Assembly: GCA_023634235.1 (NCBI GenBank)
Contig: JAMKCF010000002.1
Location: 9,009,091 to 9,073,090 of the forward strand
Direction: 5' to 3'
Source: Pisaster brevispinus
Lineage: Eukaryota > Echinodermata > Asteroidea > Forcipulatida > Asteriidae
Length of the DNA: 64,000 nucleotides
Within the stretch, counting starts at the first letter, position 1. Each line of letters opens with the position of its first letter. Positions 22,440-33,719 of the stretch are shown here, piece after piece. The translations under genes and the position numbers were made by a program. The notes under the pieces were generated by a model, which was given only the letters and a program-made list of their open reading frames with translations, had not been told where the DNA came from and made no database searches.

Positions 22440-22992
22440 AAAAGAAAGGCACCGGGTACATATCGCACCGAGGCAAGAGTCCTCCTCAACCACGTCATCC
22501 AACACCTTAAAGATAGAAATCTTACAGAGAGAGTCAGTGAGGCTTCTACGCTGAAAAACGAAGGTGGACAATCTTCATAGCAAGACAGCAGTAGGAGAAG
22601 TGTCAGGAGCAAAACAGGAACCTCTACACTACCTTTGTTGATCTTACGAAGGCCTTTGACACTGTCAGCAGAGAGGGTCTATCGCACAGGCCAGTTTCAT
22701 GACGACATAATGCCAGTGGCTTGTGAGGAATGAATACCTAATGAGATGCAGGACTGATGTGAAGCTTTTCAACCGTCGACTGCTAGCAGTAACAAAGGTA
22801 AAAGAGACGGGTCACCACAGTACAGACTTCCTCTTCGCCAATTACTGCGCACTCAATGCCATCAGCGAGCAGAACATGCAAGCAAGTACTTACGGGCTCT
22901 CAGTGGCATGCGACAACTTTGACCTCATCAGCAACAAGATAATCATAGTCATGTATATGTCAATTAATTTCATTAAGTTATTACACAACTAG
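22440..22992 (+). mobile_element. LINE reverse transcriptase fragment, internally deleted
   Basis: EARVLLNHVIQHLKDRNLTE, then (frameshifted) NLYTTFVDLTKAFDTVSREG with the catalytic-core Asp of RT block A. Lower down, TDVKLFNRRLL and DFLFANYCALNAISEQNMQ occupy the place of the FADD box (here FANY, so dead). Several stops and a deletion separate the blocks. It directly abuts the Penelope piece on the other strand. Confidence 0.65.
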
Positions 22993-23350
22993 AGGGCGCG
23001 TCGAACCACTGACTTGAATCAGGTCAACTACTGACAAATGGGTCAAGTTCGCACAAGAACCATTGCTGTCGAATTGCGGCTTAATATGAACTGGTAGGAC
23101 TCATGCCTTAAAAAACGTGCTGGGAACTACCTGGCAATACAGTCGACACTGGTTCTTGTTCGAGCTTGGCTATACTCGTCATGGATTACATGGCCGTTAA
23201 TTAACAAGAACATTTGCTTATAGTGTTTGCTTATGTAAATTAAAATGTATTTTGGTAATTAAGGACTCTTCATTTTGTATTAACGTTGATGCCTTAATGT
23301 GTTTCAATATCCCTCTGTTTAAATGCTTTGGATCATTTCTTTAGTGTTCC

Positions 23351-23756
23351 CCTCATGGTGCGTCACACTAAATAGGCCAAAATTCATGCACCAAGCTGAT
23401 TATCATAATTTAAAACCCCACAAAATAGTTTGAATTGTAACGATTGGGGGTCATGCAATTAATATAATATTAGTGTAATTGTTTATAAGAATATATCACA
23501 ACCTGTAGAGTTCTGTGTTTCAACTTTTGAGGAGATTTGCTAAATTTAAGCTTTAAGGTTGGTCCTATTTGACATGGGAAAGGGAGGAGTGCCTCATGAA
23601 AACTGTGGGAAAAAGCACATTTTCTGTGGTGTTTTTTTTGGGGGTGGGCTGTTTTTTGCAAAACTTTCAAACGGCTGGCCGGCCATGAATTTAAAAGAAA
23701 TCTGAAGTTTAGTTGTCTGGAAATATATTTGTTTTCAAGAGGCTGAGAGACGTGTG
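23351..23756 (+). mobile_element. truncated, diverged copy of the 484-bp Mutator-like unit
   Basis: Starts GGTGCGTCACACTAAATAGG and follows the unit's order of landmarks (ATGCACCAAGCTGATTATC, CACAACCTG, GAGGCTGAGAGAC). It stops before the right inverted end. More diverged than the copies at 10993-16489. Confidence 0.65.
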
Positions 23757-23759
23757 CAC

Positions 23760-24940
23760 ACCAAGACTGTTGGCCCACTGGTTTACTTATCTGGCGCCCT
23801 CTTGTGCTGAATTTTTATGCATTTTATATTATATTATATATATAATATTTTTTTGCTGCAATCCATGTGATTCACGTTAGTAACAAGGTTTCCTTCAGTT
23901 TAGCAGTGCAGTTTTCCATCGATATTGCTTGTTTCTTGCCCTTCTCAAAGCACAATATGTAAGTTTTCTCTTATTTTGTATTTTCTATTAGTCTTATTGC
24001 TAGCTCATTGTTTGCCTATTCTGATTTATTGTCGAAATTGGGGTTTTTCAGATGTAATGTTTTCTTGACCTCATGTAGCTAATTAGATGTCTGCATATTT
24101 CTCGTGTGTGTACGTTTATAGTGTCATGACTGGGTTACTTGCGCCCTTCAATAATTGTTCTTGGAAGGATGTACCAATGCTCGTCTTTATATTTGACGCC
24201 CATTTTATATATTGTATTCCCTATTTGCACCAAGTTTATTCTCATATAAACTATGTACTCTCTGCATTTATTTGTTTGCAGTTTCACACTGTTTCCATTT
24301 ACAGTCGATAAAGTTCAATTTCTGTCCGTCTACTTTTGAGACCTGTGTTTAACCACTGCATATAGCTACATACCAACATGTAGTGAGGGCAGAAGATTGA
24401 GGCTATAGTATACAAAAAAACGACAATAATATTAATTATAATAATTAGTAAGAATCTAAATAGAGTTATGGTCTTGGTAACATCGGTAAATGAAACAACG
24501 TTTATTTCTCTGTACCAACATACAACTGCTCTTTAATATAAGCGCAGCTGCCTGATGCCACGTCAACTATGATTAAAACACATAAAATAAGTAAACAGTA
24601 ACTTGTGAATCAACCTTCAACTTAACAAATTCAAGAAAATTTGAAAAATATACAATCTATTCCCGAGAGGGCATTGTTTCCTACAACGCTAATAGAAATA
24701 CGAGCTGACCCTATTATGTTTTACAAGCTCAACTGGCAATGGTTGTGACCCAAGACATAATCTTATCTTATTTGGGTAAAATGTGGCAGTCGGAACAACC
24801 TTCAACTTAATAAGAGCCTATCCCGTAAAAAAACAACTGTATTCTGCAAAAATCTGATTCTTGAGTTTCGTGATCCTGACTTCCGGGGTTTAGTATGGCG
24901 CCCTCTTTTGGGCAAAATTATCCAACTCACAACAATCTTA
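23760..24940. other. intergenic DNA, no feature recognised
   Basis: AT-rich DNA with a TATAT run at 23828-23850. I see no coding frame with family resemblance, RNA gene or inverted repeat of note. Confidence 0.3.
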
Positions 24941-25559
24941 ATCGTACGTTTTACAAATAAATTTAAAGACAGCCATTCGTGATGTTGGAACGTTTAATTT
25001 AAGAACCCCGAGTGAACCAAAAATTACAACAATCTTTGTTCCCTCTTCTTTTTCGATGAACAAAATCCACGATGAAGATTTTTGATATTTTTCAATGAAG
25101 CGGGAAAAAAAAAACACCTGCAAAAAGTAATTGTGCTTCCGGATACTCTGCATGCATTGATGCTCAAGCAATGGTGCAGCAGTGCGCACAGCAAAGCATA
25201 CGCTCTGATAATCCGAATTCATTTCCACATAATAAATAATTTGTATCTACAAGAACTGAAGTTGCGTCGTAGTTAAGCGGAATTATAAATCAAGGAATTA
25301 TAAATCAAGTATACATGTTCATGTAGTTAGTTTTGAAGCACATTGCTTTTCCTCAGACACCAAAGCCCAAATCAATGTCACGACGAAGCATGTTTTGGAA
25401 ATGTGCAGAAAGCGAATAAAAATGTGTATGCTTTTGCAAAGAAACGTTGCTGTCCTTTGCTATGTAGCTCACTAAAGAGTCGATTGGAGGCACATGTGCT
25501 AGAACAAAGCCTCATTTACAGTAACACTTTTAAAATAGATGCGTCTTGAAAGTGCTACC

Positions 25560-25951
25560 ATGGTTGTATTCCTATATTATTCGCCTATAATCCTGATGCT
25601 ACTTGTGTATGTGACGATATGCTTCACCCAGGAGCTCAGTGGACATGTGTGCCTTTATCAGTAAGTACATGTATCAATCAAAGAATAACAGGAATACGAA
25701 GTGAGGCAAGGCCCGGAACAACATTTTCGTACGAGTGTCTATGTCACGTTAGTACAAAGTAAGTCATACCTTTAATTTGTTTGTAAAAATAATTCAAATT
25801 CCAGTGTGTGTCATAAACTACATCGCCAAGCGTTCTTTCGCAAAATACAAACAATATTTTAATATTTTGTTTTCTTCACATAGCACTGTGCTTGTAGATG
25901 TTCCATATGCAGAAACTGTAAAGAGTCAAGACGGGAACAATTGCTCACTCC
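25560..25951 (+). pseudogene. MEGF10/Draper-like receptor copy C, exons 1-3 only
   Basis: Exon 1 (25560-25660) encodes MVVFLYYSPIILMLLVYV and GHVCLYQ before GTAAGT. Exon 2 (25684-25758) follows after only 23 nt, where copy B has a 365-nt intron, so splicing is implausible. Exon 3 (25884-25951) has lost 18 nt, removing the CCRGW motif. Downstream only a decayed EGF start (26145-26185) remains, and at about 26390 the sequence jumps to DNA that in copy B lies beyond the cytoplasmic tail (48640 onward). It is a deletion derivative of a full copy. Confidence 0.65.
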
Positions 25952-26888
25952 GTAAGTAATTTTATCCTCTCAGCAAAATAAGTTGTACACCTCAATCAGG
26001 GGATCCCTGGCTGGTAAAAAATAACCAAAATAGAAAACAGTTTCAAAAAAACGCTGTGATTTCATCACAAACATTTTGTTTTTGAATATTGTATTCTCCT
26101 TATCTATTTGTTTAGTTGTTTTTACTATTTTTGTTTATTTACAGCATATACTGATAAAACTTTTGGATTAAATTGCTCTTGAAAAGGCAGAGTATTTGTA
26201 TTTTCAGACTATTCATTTGAAGGCATCACGTGGAGATAAGTCTCAGTATACAATGTTGTAACTTGAGACAAAACTTGGTATCAAAACATGTTTGCGTCTT
26301 CGGATCTTCTTAGATCAACGTATTCCGGACCAGCTCTGTGATTGATAGTTACACGTTAGCCCCAGCTTGTTGATTTGTTTTTAGTATTATTATTTTTTTT
26401 ACAGCATGTACAGTAAAAAAGTAAACAAAACCATGATAAAAAATTAAAGAAAATAACGATAAAATAAAGAAATAAAAACAATATTGATAAGATAAATAAA
26501 TTAACAAATAAATAAATATAAATAAAAAATATATCAAAGACAAAAATGTAGAACTTAACCATCCCTTGGTGACTGATCTTTCCAGTTACATCCTTGTATA
26601 CAAAAGTGAATACACCACTGCAGTCAACAGCGGTTCACAACACACACTCTGGAGAAATCGAACACACCTACTACCAACGAAACTCTAGGGGCTGTGCTTG
26701 CTTCCACTCAGATTCTCGTTCACTTCGTGTGATCTTGCACTGTGAAACAAATGAGATCGTTCGATTGATCGACTACAGTTAAAATCAGCTTGCAGCCACT
26801 AGATTGACGTATTGACAAAAACAGACAAATTGTTTGAATGTTTTGCATCAAAATATGTTTTGTAATGTTAAAACAAACACAATATTTA

Positions 26889-27197
26889 GTATGGTGCCTA
26901 ATCACCGTAAAAATGAAATAACTAAACATGGGATGAGAGAAAAATCAAATGGTCCTCATTGGGATTTGAACCCAAGACCACTGACACTCCGGGCAGATGC
27001 TCTACCAACTATAAGAGCTATAAAACACAGCGGTGCTAAGAAAACCTGAGGGATTATACCGCTGTGCCTCGTAGCTCAGTTGGTATAGAGCATCTGCCCG
27101 GAGTGTCAGGGGTCTTGGGTTCAAATGAGGACCATTTGATTGGTATCTTATCACATGTTTGGTTATTTAATTTCTATGGTGATTAGGCACCATACCA
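26889..27197. repeat. 310-bp foldback with a tRNA-like sequence in each arm
   Basis: Arms begin TATGGTGCCTAATCACC and end GGTGATTAGGCACCATA. The minus-strand arm (27023-26951) and plus-strand arm (27064-27134) each carry a tRNA-type A box (TAGCTCAGTTGG in the plus arm) and B box (GGGTTCAAATCC-like). The anticodon arm (CTGCCCGGAGTGTCAG) cannot form a normal 5-bp stem with a 7-nt loop and the acceptor pairs poorly, so these are tRNA-derived repeats (SINE-like), not tRNA genes. A related copy with a truncated right arm is at 49131-49372. Confidence 0.65.
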
Positions 27198-27655
27198 AGT
27201 AATGGTGTTCGTTACTTTGCCCAGTTGCGCATCCATGCACACCGAGAGAAAATGTGGTTCTTAGGGAAACCTAATTTTATGACAGTACTTGAAGGTTTCG
27301 GCCCTATATCGCAAAACGACAATTGTTTTTGTCCGATAATCTTATACTTAACAATTTCTGATCGGTACAATTTACATATCATAAATGCTCATAACCAAAC
27401 CTGTTTTTTGAAAAATTGTCGTCACCATTGCGTCAATGTTACCTGTTTTATAGATGTTTTGTTTAATCTGTGGCGAGCCGATTTTACAACCGTGAATTTT
27501 TATTGAGTCGACGTGCTTTTCCGACACAGCCTGATTACGTAATCCCTGAGGAATGCAAGTCTATAGACACACCCCGAGTACGAAAGAGAGGCAGCAAAGG
27601 TGGCGTTAGAAACCGATTAAGCAAATCCAGATTTAGAACTCCACTTCCATCGTTG

Positions 27656-28826
27656 ATACATGGGAATGTGCAAAGCATCAGGAACAAATCCGACGAGCTG
27701 AGAGCCAATACTCAGTATCTTTCAGAATACCGCAATTCCAGCCTGATTTGTCTGACCGAAACCCGGTTAAGTGAAAGCGACCCCAACTCGACAGTCGACA
27801 TAAATGGATATACCCTGCTTAGAATGGACAGAAACAAAAAATTCAGGAAAAAGCAAGGGCGGAGGTGTGTGCATGTTTGTCAACAAGAAATATTGCAGCC
27901 CTTCACACATTACCGTCAAGCACAAACTATGCACACCAGACATCGAACTTCTCGGGGTCTACTTGCGGCCATTTTATTTGCCAAGGGAGATCAACCAGGT
28001 AATGATGTTTGTAGTATACATTCCCCCCTCAGCAAACACAAAAACGGCAGCCGACATCATTCAAGATATTGTTTCCCAAACTGAAACCGAGTCACCCGAT
28101 GCGGCCAAGTTTATTCTAGGCGATTTCAACTCGTGTCGATTATCTGACACTTTGCCTACTTTTCACCAGTATGTAAATTGCCCCACCCGTCTTTCTGCCT
28201 GCTTAGACCTTTGCTACGGGAACATTGATGAGGCATATCGAGCAAAGTCTTTGCCTGGGCTGGGAAGCTCTGACCATAATATGACCCAGCTTATTCCAGT
28301 TTACCAAACCAAAATGCGGAGAGAACCTGTTAAAAAAATCCAACTGAAGGTATGGTCAAGTCAAGCTATCGAAGCACTGCAAGGATGTTTCGCATGTACA
28401 GACTGGAAAATCTTCACTGACTCGGCTAATACACTTGATGAATCAGTTGAAGCGATATCAGACTACATCCGCTTCTGCGTGGATACTGTGATCCCAAATA
28501 AAACAGTTAAGATGTTCCCAAATAATAAGCCCTGGATCACAAAAGACCTGAAAGAACTTTTAAATGAGAAAAAGAGAGTTTTCTACACTGGGACAAAGGA
28601 GGAACAAAAAGAAGTTCAAAAAAGACTGAAATGTAAGATTGCTTATAAATCTAAAATTGAACATTTATTTCAGGCGAATGACACTAAAAATGCTTGGAAA
28701 GGATTACAAACTATTACAGGCTACAAGCCTAAGAAAATTGATATATCTGTCGAAAATGAATCCCAAACAGGTTCATTTTTAACTGCATTTTTTCATTTTT
28801 GGTTATTTTTCAAATTTACAGCTTAA
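27656..28826 (+). pseudogene. Rex1-type LINE endonuclease domain
   Basis: The first frame (to about 27830) has IHGNVQSIRNKSDELRANTQ and SSLICLTETRLSESD; after a one-base shift the second (27804-28766) continues GKSKGGGVCMFVNKKYC, FILGDFNSCRLSDTLPTF, LDLCYGNIDEAY and LGSSDHNMTQLIPVY. The N, ET, GDFN and SDH motifs of the AP-endonuclease are all present, then the linker NKPWITKDLKELLNEKKR. True element coding ends at ESQ (28766); the last residues of the frame come from the inserted element. Confidence 0.75.
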
Positions 28827-29630
28827 AATTTTCATTATAGTCCGAAAATTGCTATCGAAACAGGAATTTAAAGCAACAAAATTTTCTTTTACCATTTTCT
28901 CCTCCAAATTGTGAAAAACATGCTTCAGATTTTACAAATCAATCTAATTTTTCTAGGCTAACAAATAAAAAATTTATAAATTCCAGTTATTTCTTATCAA
29001 TATATTGCACATTTTGTCAGGTTTGAGGTTCAAGGGATAAAAAAATCTATCCCCTCCTCTTTTTCGCTTGATTTGAGCAGCAAAGGATAAAACAAATTTT
29101 CCCTTCCACTTTTCGGCTAAAGTTTAGGAACAAGGGAAAGAAACTTCTATTCAAGGGATAGAAAATTCTATCCCCTCCTCTTTTCGGCTAGAGTTGAGGA
29201 ACAAGGGATAGAAAATTCTATCCCCTCCTCTTTTCGGCCAGAAGTGAGGAACAAGGGATAGAAAATTCTATCCCCTTACTAAAATTATTACCACTCAAAC
29301 CACAAATAAACTCTTTCTTGGGGTCAGCTTTCCCAATAATGAAGTATACATTGTAAATAAAAAATTTACGTACTCTTCTTTGATATTATGATGCAATAAT
29401 AGCTTGGAGTACAAGATGTTGCACATTTTTTTTGCTAACGAAAAGGTATAAATAAAAAGACTGTTAAAAATATTTTTAAGAGTGCACCCGATTCTTACTT
29501 TGTTCCTCCAGCAATATTTTATGAAGAAAAACAGCATGATTTTAACATTTTGAAAACAACTTCACGAAAAGTTGCTATATATTAAAAAAAAAAGGGAAAA
29601 ATGAAAAATTGTAGTTAAAAATGAACCTGT
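28767..29630. mobile_element. 864-bp non-autonomous element with TIRs, 6-bp TSD TCCCAA
   Basis: The left end ACAGGTTCATTTTTAACT and the right end AGTTAAAAATGAACCTGT are inverted; similarity extends about 35 bp inward. Both sides carry TCCCAA (28761-28766 and 29631-29636). Removing the element plus one TCCCAA joins the LINE frame without a shift, which confirms the boundaries. No internal protein. It includes a 50-bp tandem repeat. Confidence 0.8.
29030..29285 (+). repeat. ~50-bp tandem repeat with internal hairpin
   Basis: CAAGGGATAGAAAATTCTAT is seen at 29152, 29202 and 29252, with diverged units further left. Each unit contains GGGATAGAAAATTCTATCCC, a perfect palindrome, followed by CTCCTCTTTTCGGC. 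Confidence 0.8.
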
Positions 29631-29699
29631 TCCCAATATGCTCACAATCTGAACTGTTTTTATAGCAGGTTTGATAAATTTGATTTCAGTGTACAACAG

Positions 29700-31110
29700 A
29701 ACGAATTGATGAACAATATGCATAACAACTTTGTAAATAAAACAAGCATTCAAATCTCTGAGCTTGAAGTTCAAAACTTTTTTAAGAAACTAAATTCCCA
29801 TAAAACAAATGGGCCCGACTTCATCACTTCTAAAGTGCTAAATGTTTGTGCAGACGAACTTGCTGGTCCGTTCCGTACATTGTTTCAAGCTTCGATTAAT
29901 AGCTCTTGTGTTCCAGCATTGTGGGAAAAAATCCACCATTATTCCTATTCCTAAGAACTCCAGGCCCAAAGAGATGAATGATTTACGTCCAGTGTCTCTG
30001 ACATCTATTCGTATGAAGTGCCTTGAAAAAGTTATAATGACCAGATTATTGCCAGATATCACACATTTTTTAGATGAACGCCAGTTTGCATATCGACCTC
30101 GTAGGAGTACAGAAGATGCCGTATTGACAATGCTGAACGGTATTTATGAGCATCTGGAGCATGCAGGAACTTACGTTCAAATTATGTTTGTTGATTTCTC
30201 CAGCGCTTTCAATACCATACAGCCGCATCTGCTTGTTACAAAATTAATCAATTTAAACGTCAATCCCACAATCATCTCATGGATCTATAACTTTTTGTTA
30301 AACCGAGGCCAGCAGGTCAAAGTTAACTCCACCATCTCATCTGTTCAGTACACCAACACAGGTGCCCCCCAGGGGTGTTCTGTCACCTCTGTTGTACTCT
30401 TTGTACACAAATGATTGTAAATCTCGAAACCCGTCACATGACATTATAATATGCCGATGACACTGCCATAGTTGGTTTTTTGGATAGTAAGCGAGACTCT
30501 AATGTTAACTGTTCAGATGAAGTGTCACGTTTCATTCAGTGGTGTGATGACGACCTTTTAGAAATTTATGTCAAGAAACAAAAGAGATGTTGATTGACTT
30601 CAGGAAAAGCAAGACTGTTATTCCCCCATTTGTTATTAAGGGCGAAGTTGTTGAAAGGGTCCAAGTCTACAAATATCTTGGTATTGAAATCGACAATCAA
30701 CTCAAATTTGACTCTTGTGCCAAATCCAAGTTTAACAAGCTCCAACAACGCTTATTTTTCCTGCGTAAGCTTAACTCTTTTAATGTTGATCGTGTAATTT
30801 TACAATTGTTCTACAAGTCTATTTTACAGAGTATTTTGACATTCTGTTTAATTTGTGTGTATGGAAACATGAGGGCACAGGATAAGGTTAAATTGGGTAG
30901 AGTAGTCAAACAGGCTAACAAAATAATTGGCATTCAGCAGGCTGTACCGGATGACTTATATAAATCTCTCGTTACAAATAAAATCAAATTCATCAGTTCA
31001 GACAGCTCACACCCTCTTCACTTGAAATTCCAGAAGAGCCTCAGAAGCAATAGATTTCTTCATCAGAACCCGGAGGTATGGCAGTTCATTTGTTCCGGCG
31101 GCCATTAAGT
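29700..31110 (+). pseudogene. Rex1-type LINE reverse transcriptase domain
   Basis: Frames 29706-29954, 29842-30414 and 30587-31108 together cover the RT: SHKTNGPDFITSKVL, IPIPKNSRPKEMNDLRPVSL, IMFVDFSSAFNTIQPHLL (block A Asp), NTGAPQGCS, then after two frameshifts YADDTAIVGF (catalytic box, near 30450), and the thumb VYKYLGIEIDNQLKFD. A C-terminal LYKSLVTNKIKFISSDSSHP piece follows. At least three single-base shifts (near 29930, 30375 and 30450) interrupt it. Confidence 0.75.
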
Positions 31111-31459
31111 TGTACAATGGGCAACTGGAACGGCGGGCTGCAGTACCACTTGGGTTCTAACATCACTTCCCTTTCATACTTTTTGCTATTGTTGTGGTTT
31201 GCTGTCTCTTTTACCTAAAATAGGGTTTACTTTTTAACTTTTATTGTAGGCCTGCAATTTCTCTATTGTATATCGTTTAATCTTTTTAACCCAGTGTTTA
31301 CTGTTGTGTGTTTTAATGTTTAAGGTGTGTTTTTATGTAAAAGGCCAAAGAAATTTCCCATACAGGGACAATAAAGTTTTATTGTATTGTATTGTATTGT
31401 ATTGGAATAATGTGAAACAAGAGCCACATGAACATTATTAAGTAAATATTGAGCTGACT

Positions 31460-31968
31460 CATTTGTGAGGTGCACACCATCCTGCACGAAAAGTTCGGGT
31501 TTGTCCCAGACAATTTGCGGATGGGCAATTAAACTTTCCAGGAGAAGCACGAAACAGGCCACCAACGATACGGTTAATGGCCCGTCGTGTCCGCTCCACC
31601 CTGTTTTGGCTATTGGCCCCCCCCCCGATAGTGGACACGGGGCAGAATACCTGACCAAAATAACACCGCGTTTGGTAGCAGTTGTCGAGTCCAGCTTAAC
31701 AAACGGCGGACTGAACCCAGAATGTCCTTCTTTGGCTGACGGCCGAGGTCATTCGACCCCACGTGGATGATACACACATCTGGGGTTTGCTGGGCTGAAG
31801 ACCATGTCTCATGTAGAAAGTCATTATACTGTGATAAGCGCAGACCTTGCCTTCCAAAGTACCGCACTTCAAACCCCTGAAGGCAAGTTCCATCACCGTA
31901 CCTCGCCGCCGTCCGGGACATCCAGTGTACAAACGAGTCACCAATGACCCACACCACGGGCACACCAT
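31460..31968 (-). pseudogene. SGNH/GDSL-type hydrolase domain of a DIRS/Ngaro-like element
   Basis: Minus-strand frame starting at 31963 has VVWVIGDSFVHWMSRTAARY (block I, Ser of GDS), VRYFGRQGLRLSQY and VCIIHVGSNDLGRQP (block III, GSND). After a shift in the C10 run at 31618-31627 another frame has ELFVQDGVHLTNESAQYLL, the block V Asp and His. All catalytic blocks of an SGNH hydrolase are therefore visible, but split over two frames. DIRS-type elements of fish and echinoderms are known to carry an extra hydrolase-like ORF; its role is unknown. It lies just downstream of the tyrosine recombinase frame. Confidence 0.65.
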
Positions 31969-31969
31969 G

Positions 31970-32720
31970 GTGTAAGGTCGCTCAAAAAATAAACATAAAT
32001 AAATAAAAGGGTGTTAGTTTGGCAATAATCGAAGCACTCACAACTACATAATGCAGCATGATTCATAAACAAAATCCGGTGCAATACGAATGTATCGTCT
32101 GTAAGCATTAGATTTCCAACGCCCCATAGTCTGAATGACAGACTCGGGTAAACCTGACATAGCAGCAGACGTTGCCGCCCCAATACGGAACGAATGCGAG
32201 ATAATTTTTTAGCTTGTAAGAACTCTTGAATGACAATAAAACAACCCTTACCATACTGATCGGTTTTTGAAAATCGAACATTCAAAACAATAACTTTGCC
32301 GGCAGGTTCAAACTTGAGGGAAACGTCCGGCCGCCTCAACGGAGAAGACGCATCTTTGGATGTGGCTGTCAGTTCCCCCACCCGCAGAAAACCAAAGAAA
32401 GCTAACAGAAACGCTGCACGAAATAAGCAAGCTTCAAAGGTTCTGCTGCAAACTGAATCGAGCGCAGGAACAATGCGCTGCAAAATAAGCAATGTAATGG
32501 GGCGGCGTGCGTCACGGCGGCTGTTGAGACGTCTACAGCCATCCAACAAACGCTTAATAATGAAATGTTTGGTAATATCAGGTGACCCAGACAAACGCAA
32601 TGTTGATGGTATACCTGAAACATACGTTGCAATGGAGGTAGGTGCATACTTATTAACTGACAAAAATGCAATAAATTGGACAAGGGACTGTAGAGACGGG
32701 GAAAGTGTATTACGGAAGTC
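31970..32720 (-). pseudogene. tyrosine recombinase of a DIRS/Ngaro-like retroelement
   Basis: The frame 32663-31938 (minus) gives KYAPTSIATYVSGI, ITLLILQRIVPALDSVC, FLLAFFGFLRVGELTATSKD (Arg of the first catalytic box: FLRVGEL) and VIVLNVRFSKTDQYGKG (beta-strand Lys). Near 32195 it shifts by one base; the correct frame then reads SHSFRIGAATSAAMSGLPES (H-x-x-R) and IQTMGRWKSNAYRRYIR (W and catalytic Tyr region). So R, K, HxxR, W and Y are all present but in two frames. The enzyme would integrate circular cDNA, the hallmark of DIRS-type elements. Confidence 0.75.
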
Positions 32721-32738
32721 ATGACTTGAGCAAAACCA

Positions 32739-33240
32739 CTATTTTAAAGAACGAATCGCATCCGGCCAGCGACTTTGCGACCAACTGCCATCAAAAAATG
32801 CCCCAAAACCTAGTTCTGCTGAAGCATCAGTAAACAAATGTAAGTTACCATTAGACATCCAAATATCGGGTGGAAACATAACTGAACCATTAAAGTGTGA
32901 CAAAAATTGTTGCCAAGCAAGTAGATCAGCTCGAGCCCCTGCTGTAACACGAATGCGATGATGTGGCTTAGAAACACCCCGTGTCATATCAAACAAGCGC
33001 CTCAGAAACGCACGACCTGGCCGTACCGCCCTACACACAAAATTCAAACTCCCCAACAAAGATTGGAGATCACGGAGTGTGACCTTCTTCCTTAGCAACA
33101 CACTGTTCAGTTTAGCCTGCAAGGCAATGAGTTTGCTCGGAGGCACTATAACTTCCTGAGAGATTGTATTGAAGCTCAAAGTATTGGCCTCAAATCGAAT
33201 AATATTAAGAGTGATCAAAAGCAATGCAAACCAAACTTGC
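32739..33240 (-). pseudogene. reverse transcriptase C-terminus / RNase H of a DIRS/Ngaro-like element
   Basis: Minus-strand frame beginning in the neighbouring repeat (33305) and becoming element-like at QVWFALLLITLNIIRFEA. VTLRDLQSLLGSLNFVCRAV is the RT connection region and NLHLFTDASAELGFGAFFDG is the first RNase H block with its catalytic Asp, after which the frame stops. The catalytic RT palm is missing: the coding sequence is cut at 33241 by the GGGTGCACC element, so the pol gene is truncated. Confidence 0.7.
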
Positions 33241-33241
33241 A

Positions 33242-33719
33242 GGGTGCACCCCTCTAAAAAGGGAGAAAACAGAGCGTATACCTCGTTAATTTTGTAGGCC
33301 CTCAAAATATTGTCTATTAGACATATTTGAGAGCCAAATAAAAGGGAAACAGTGTAACAAATTTACCCTTCAGTTGTGACCTGGGGGTTGTTGACTTCCA
33401 ACTTGAGATATTTTGGACGACATGAAATAAATGGTCCTATTTGCTGAGAGGTGAAGGGACATTTGTCAAGATTGATGCTCGGACGTTCGGAAAATTACAC
33501 CGGTGTAGGTGTGTTTTTATTCGGAGGGGGAATAACTCGACGGGCACAGGACTCCCCATATTGAATTGAGCAGAGGATTGACAGTTCAAAAGTCAATAGA
33601 TAACTTCCCCTTGAAAGTAAAAAAAGCTGTGAGACTTCTAAGTTTTTGTACTTTTTTATTATTTTTATATTAGCATTTTGCACTGTATGCTATGGGAGTG
33701 TATTTAGTAGGGTGCACCC
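33242..33719. mobile_element. 478-bp element related to the Mutator-like terminal repeat
   Basis: Ends GGGTGCACCCC and GGGTGCACCC, extended to CTTGCAGGG / CCCTGCAAG. Internal landmarks (GACCTGGGGGTTGTTGACTT; GCTGTGAGACTTCTAAG; TATGGGAGTGTATTTAG) follow the order of the 484-bp unit. It interrupts the DIRS-like pol. A sister copy is at 50424-50893. Confidence 0.65.

Larger units (their letters stand above)
27485..31402 (+). mobile_element. Rex1-type LINE, near full length, interrupted and frameshifted
   Basis: Runs from just after the junction with family flank DNA (GTGGCGAGCCGATT, also at 49723) to a 3' end AATAAAGTTTTATTG followed by (TATTG)n. It encodes an AP-endonuclease, then a reverse transcriptase. 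The protein sequence order matches Rex1/Babar LINEs of fish. A separate 864-bp element (28767-29630) splits it. Several frameshifts make it inactive. Confidence 0.75.

Noticed and set aside
26951..27134. Functional tRNA genes
   Set aside because: A and B boxes are present but the anticodon arm and acceptor stem do not fold, and the units form a foldback repeat.
32296..32724. 142-codon plus-strand open frame
   Set aside because: Antisense of the tyrosine recombinase gene.
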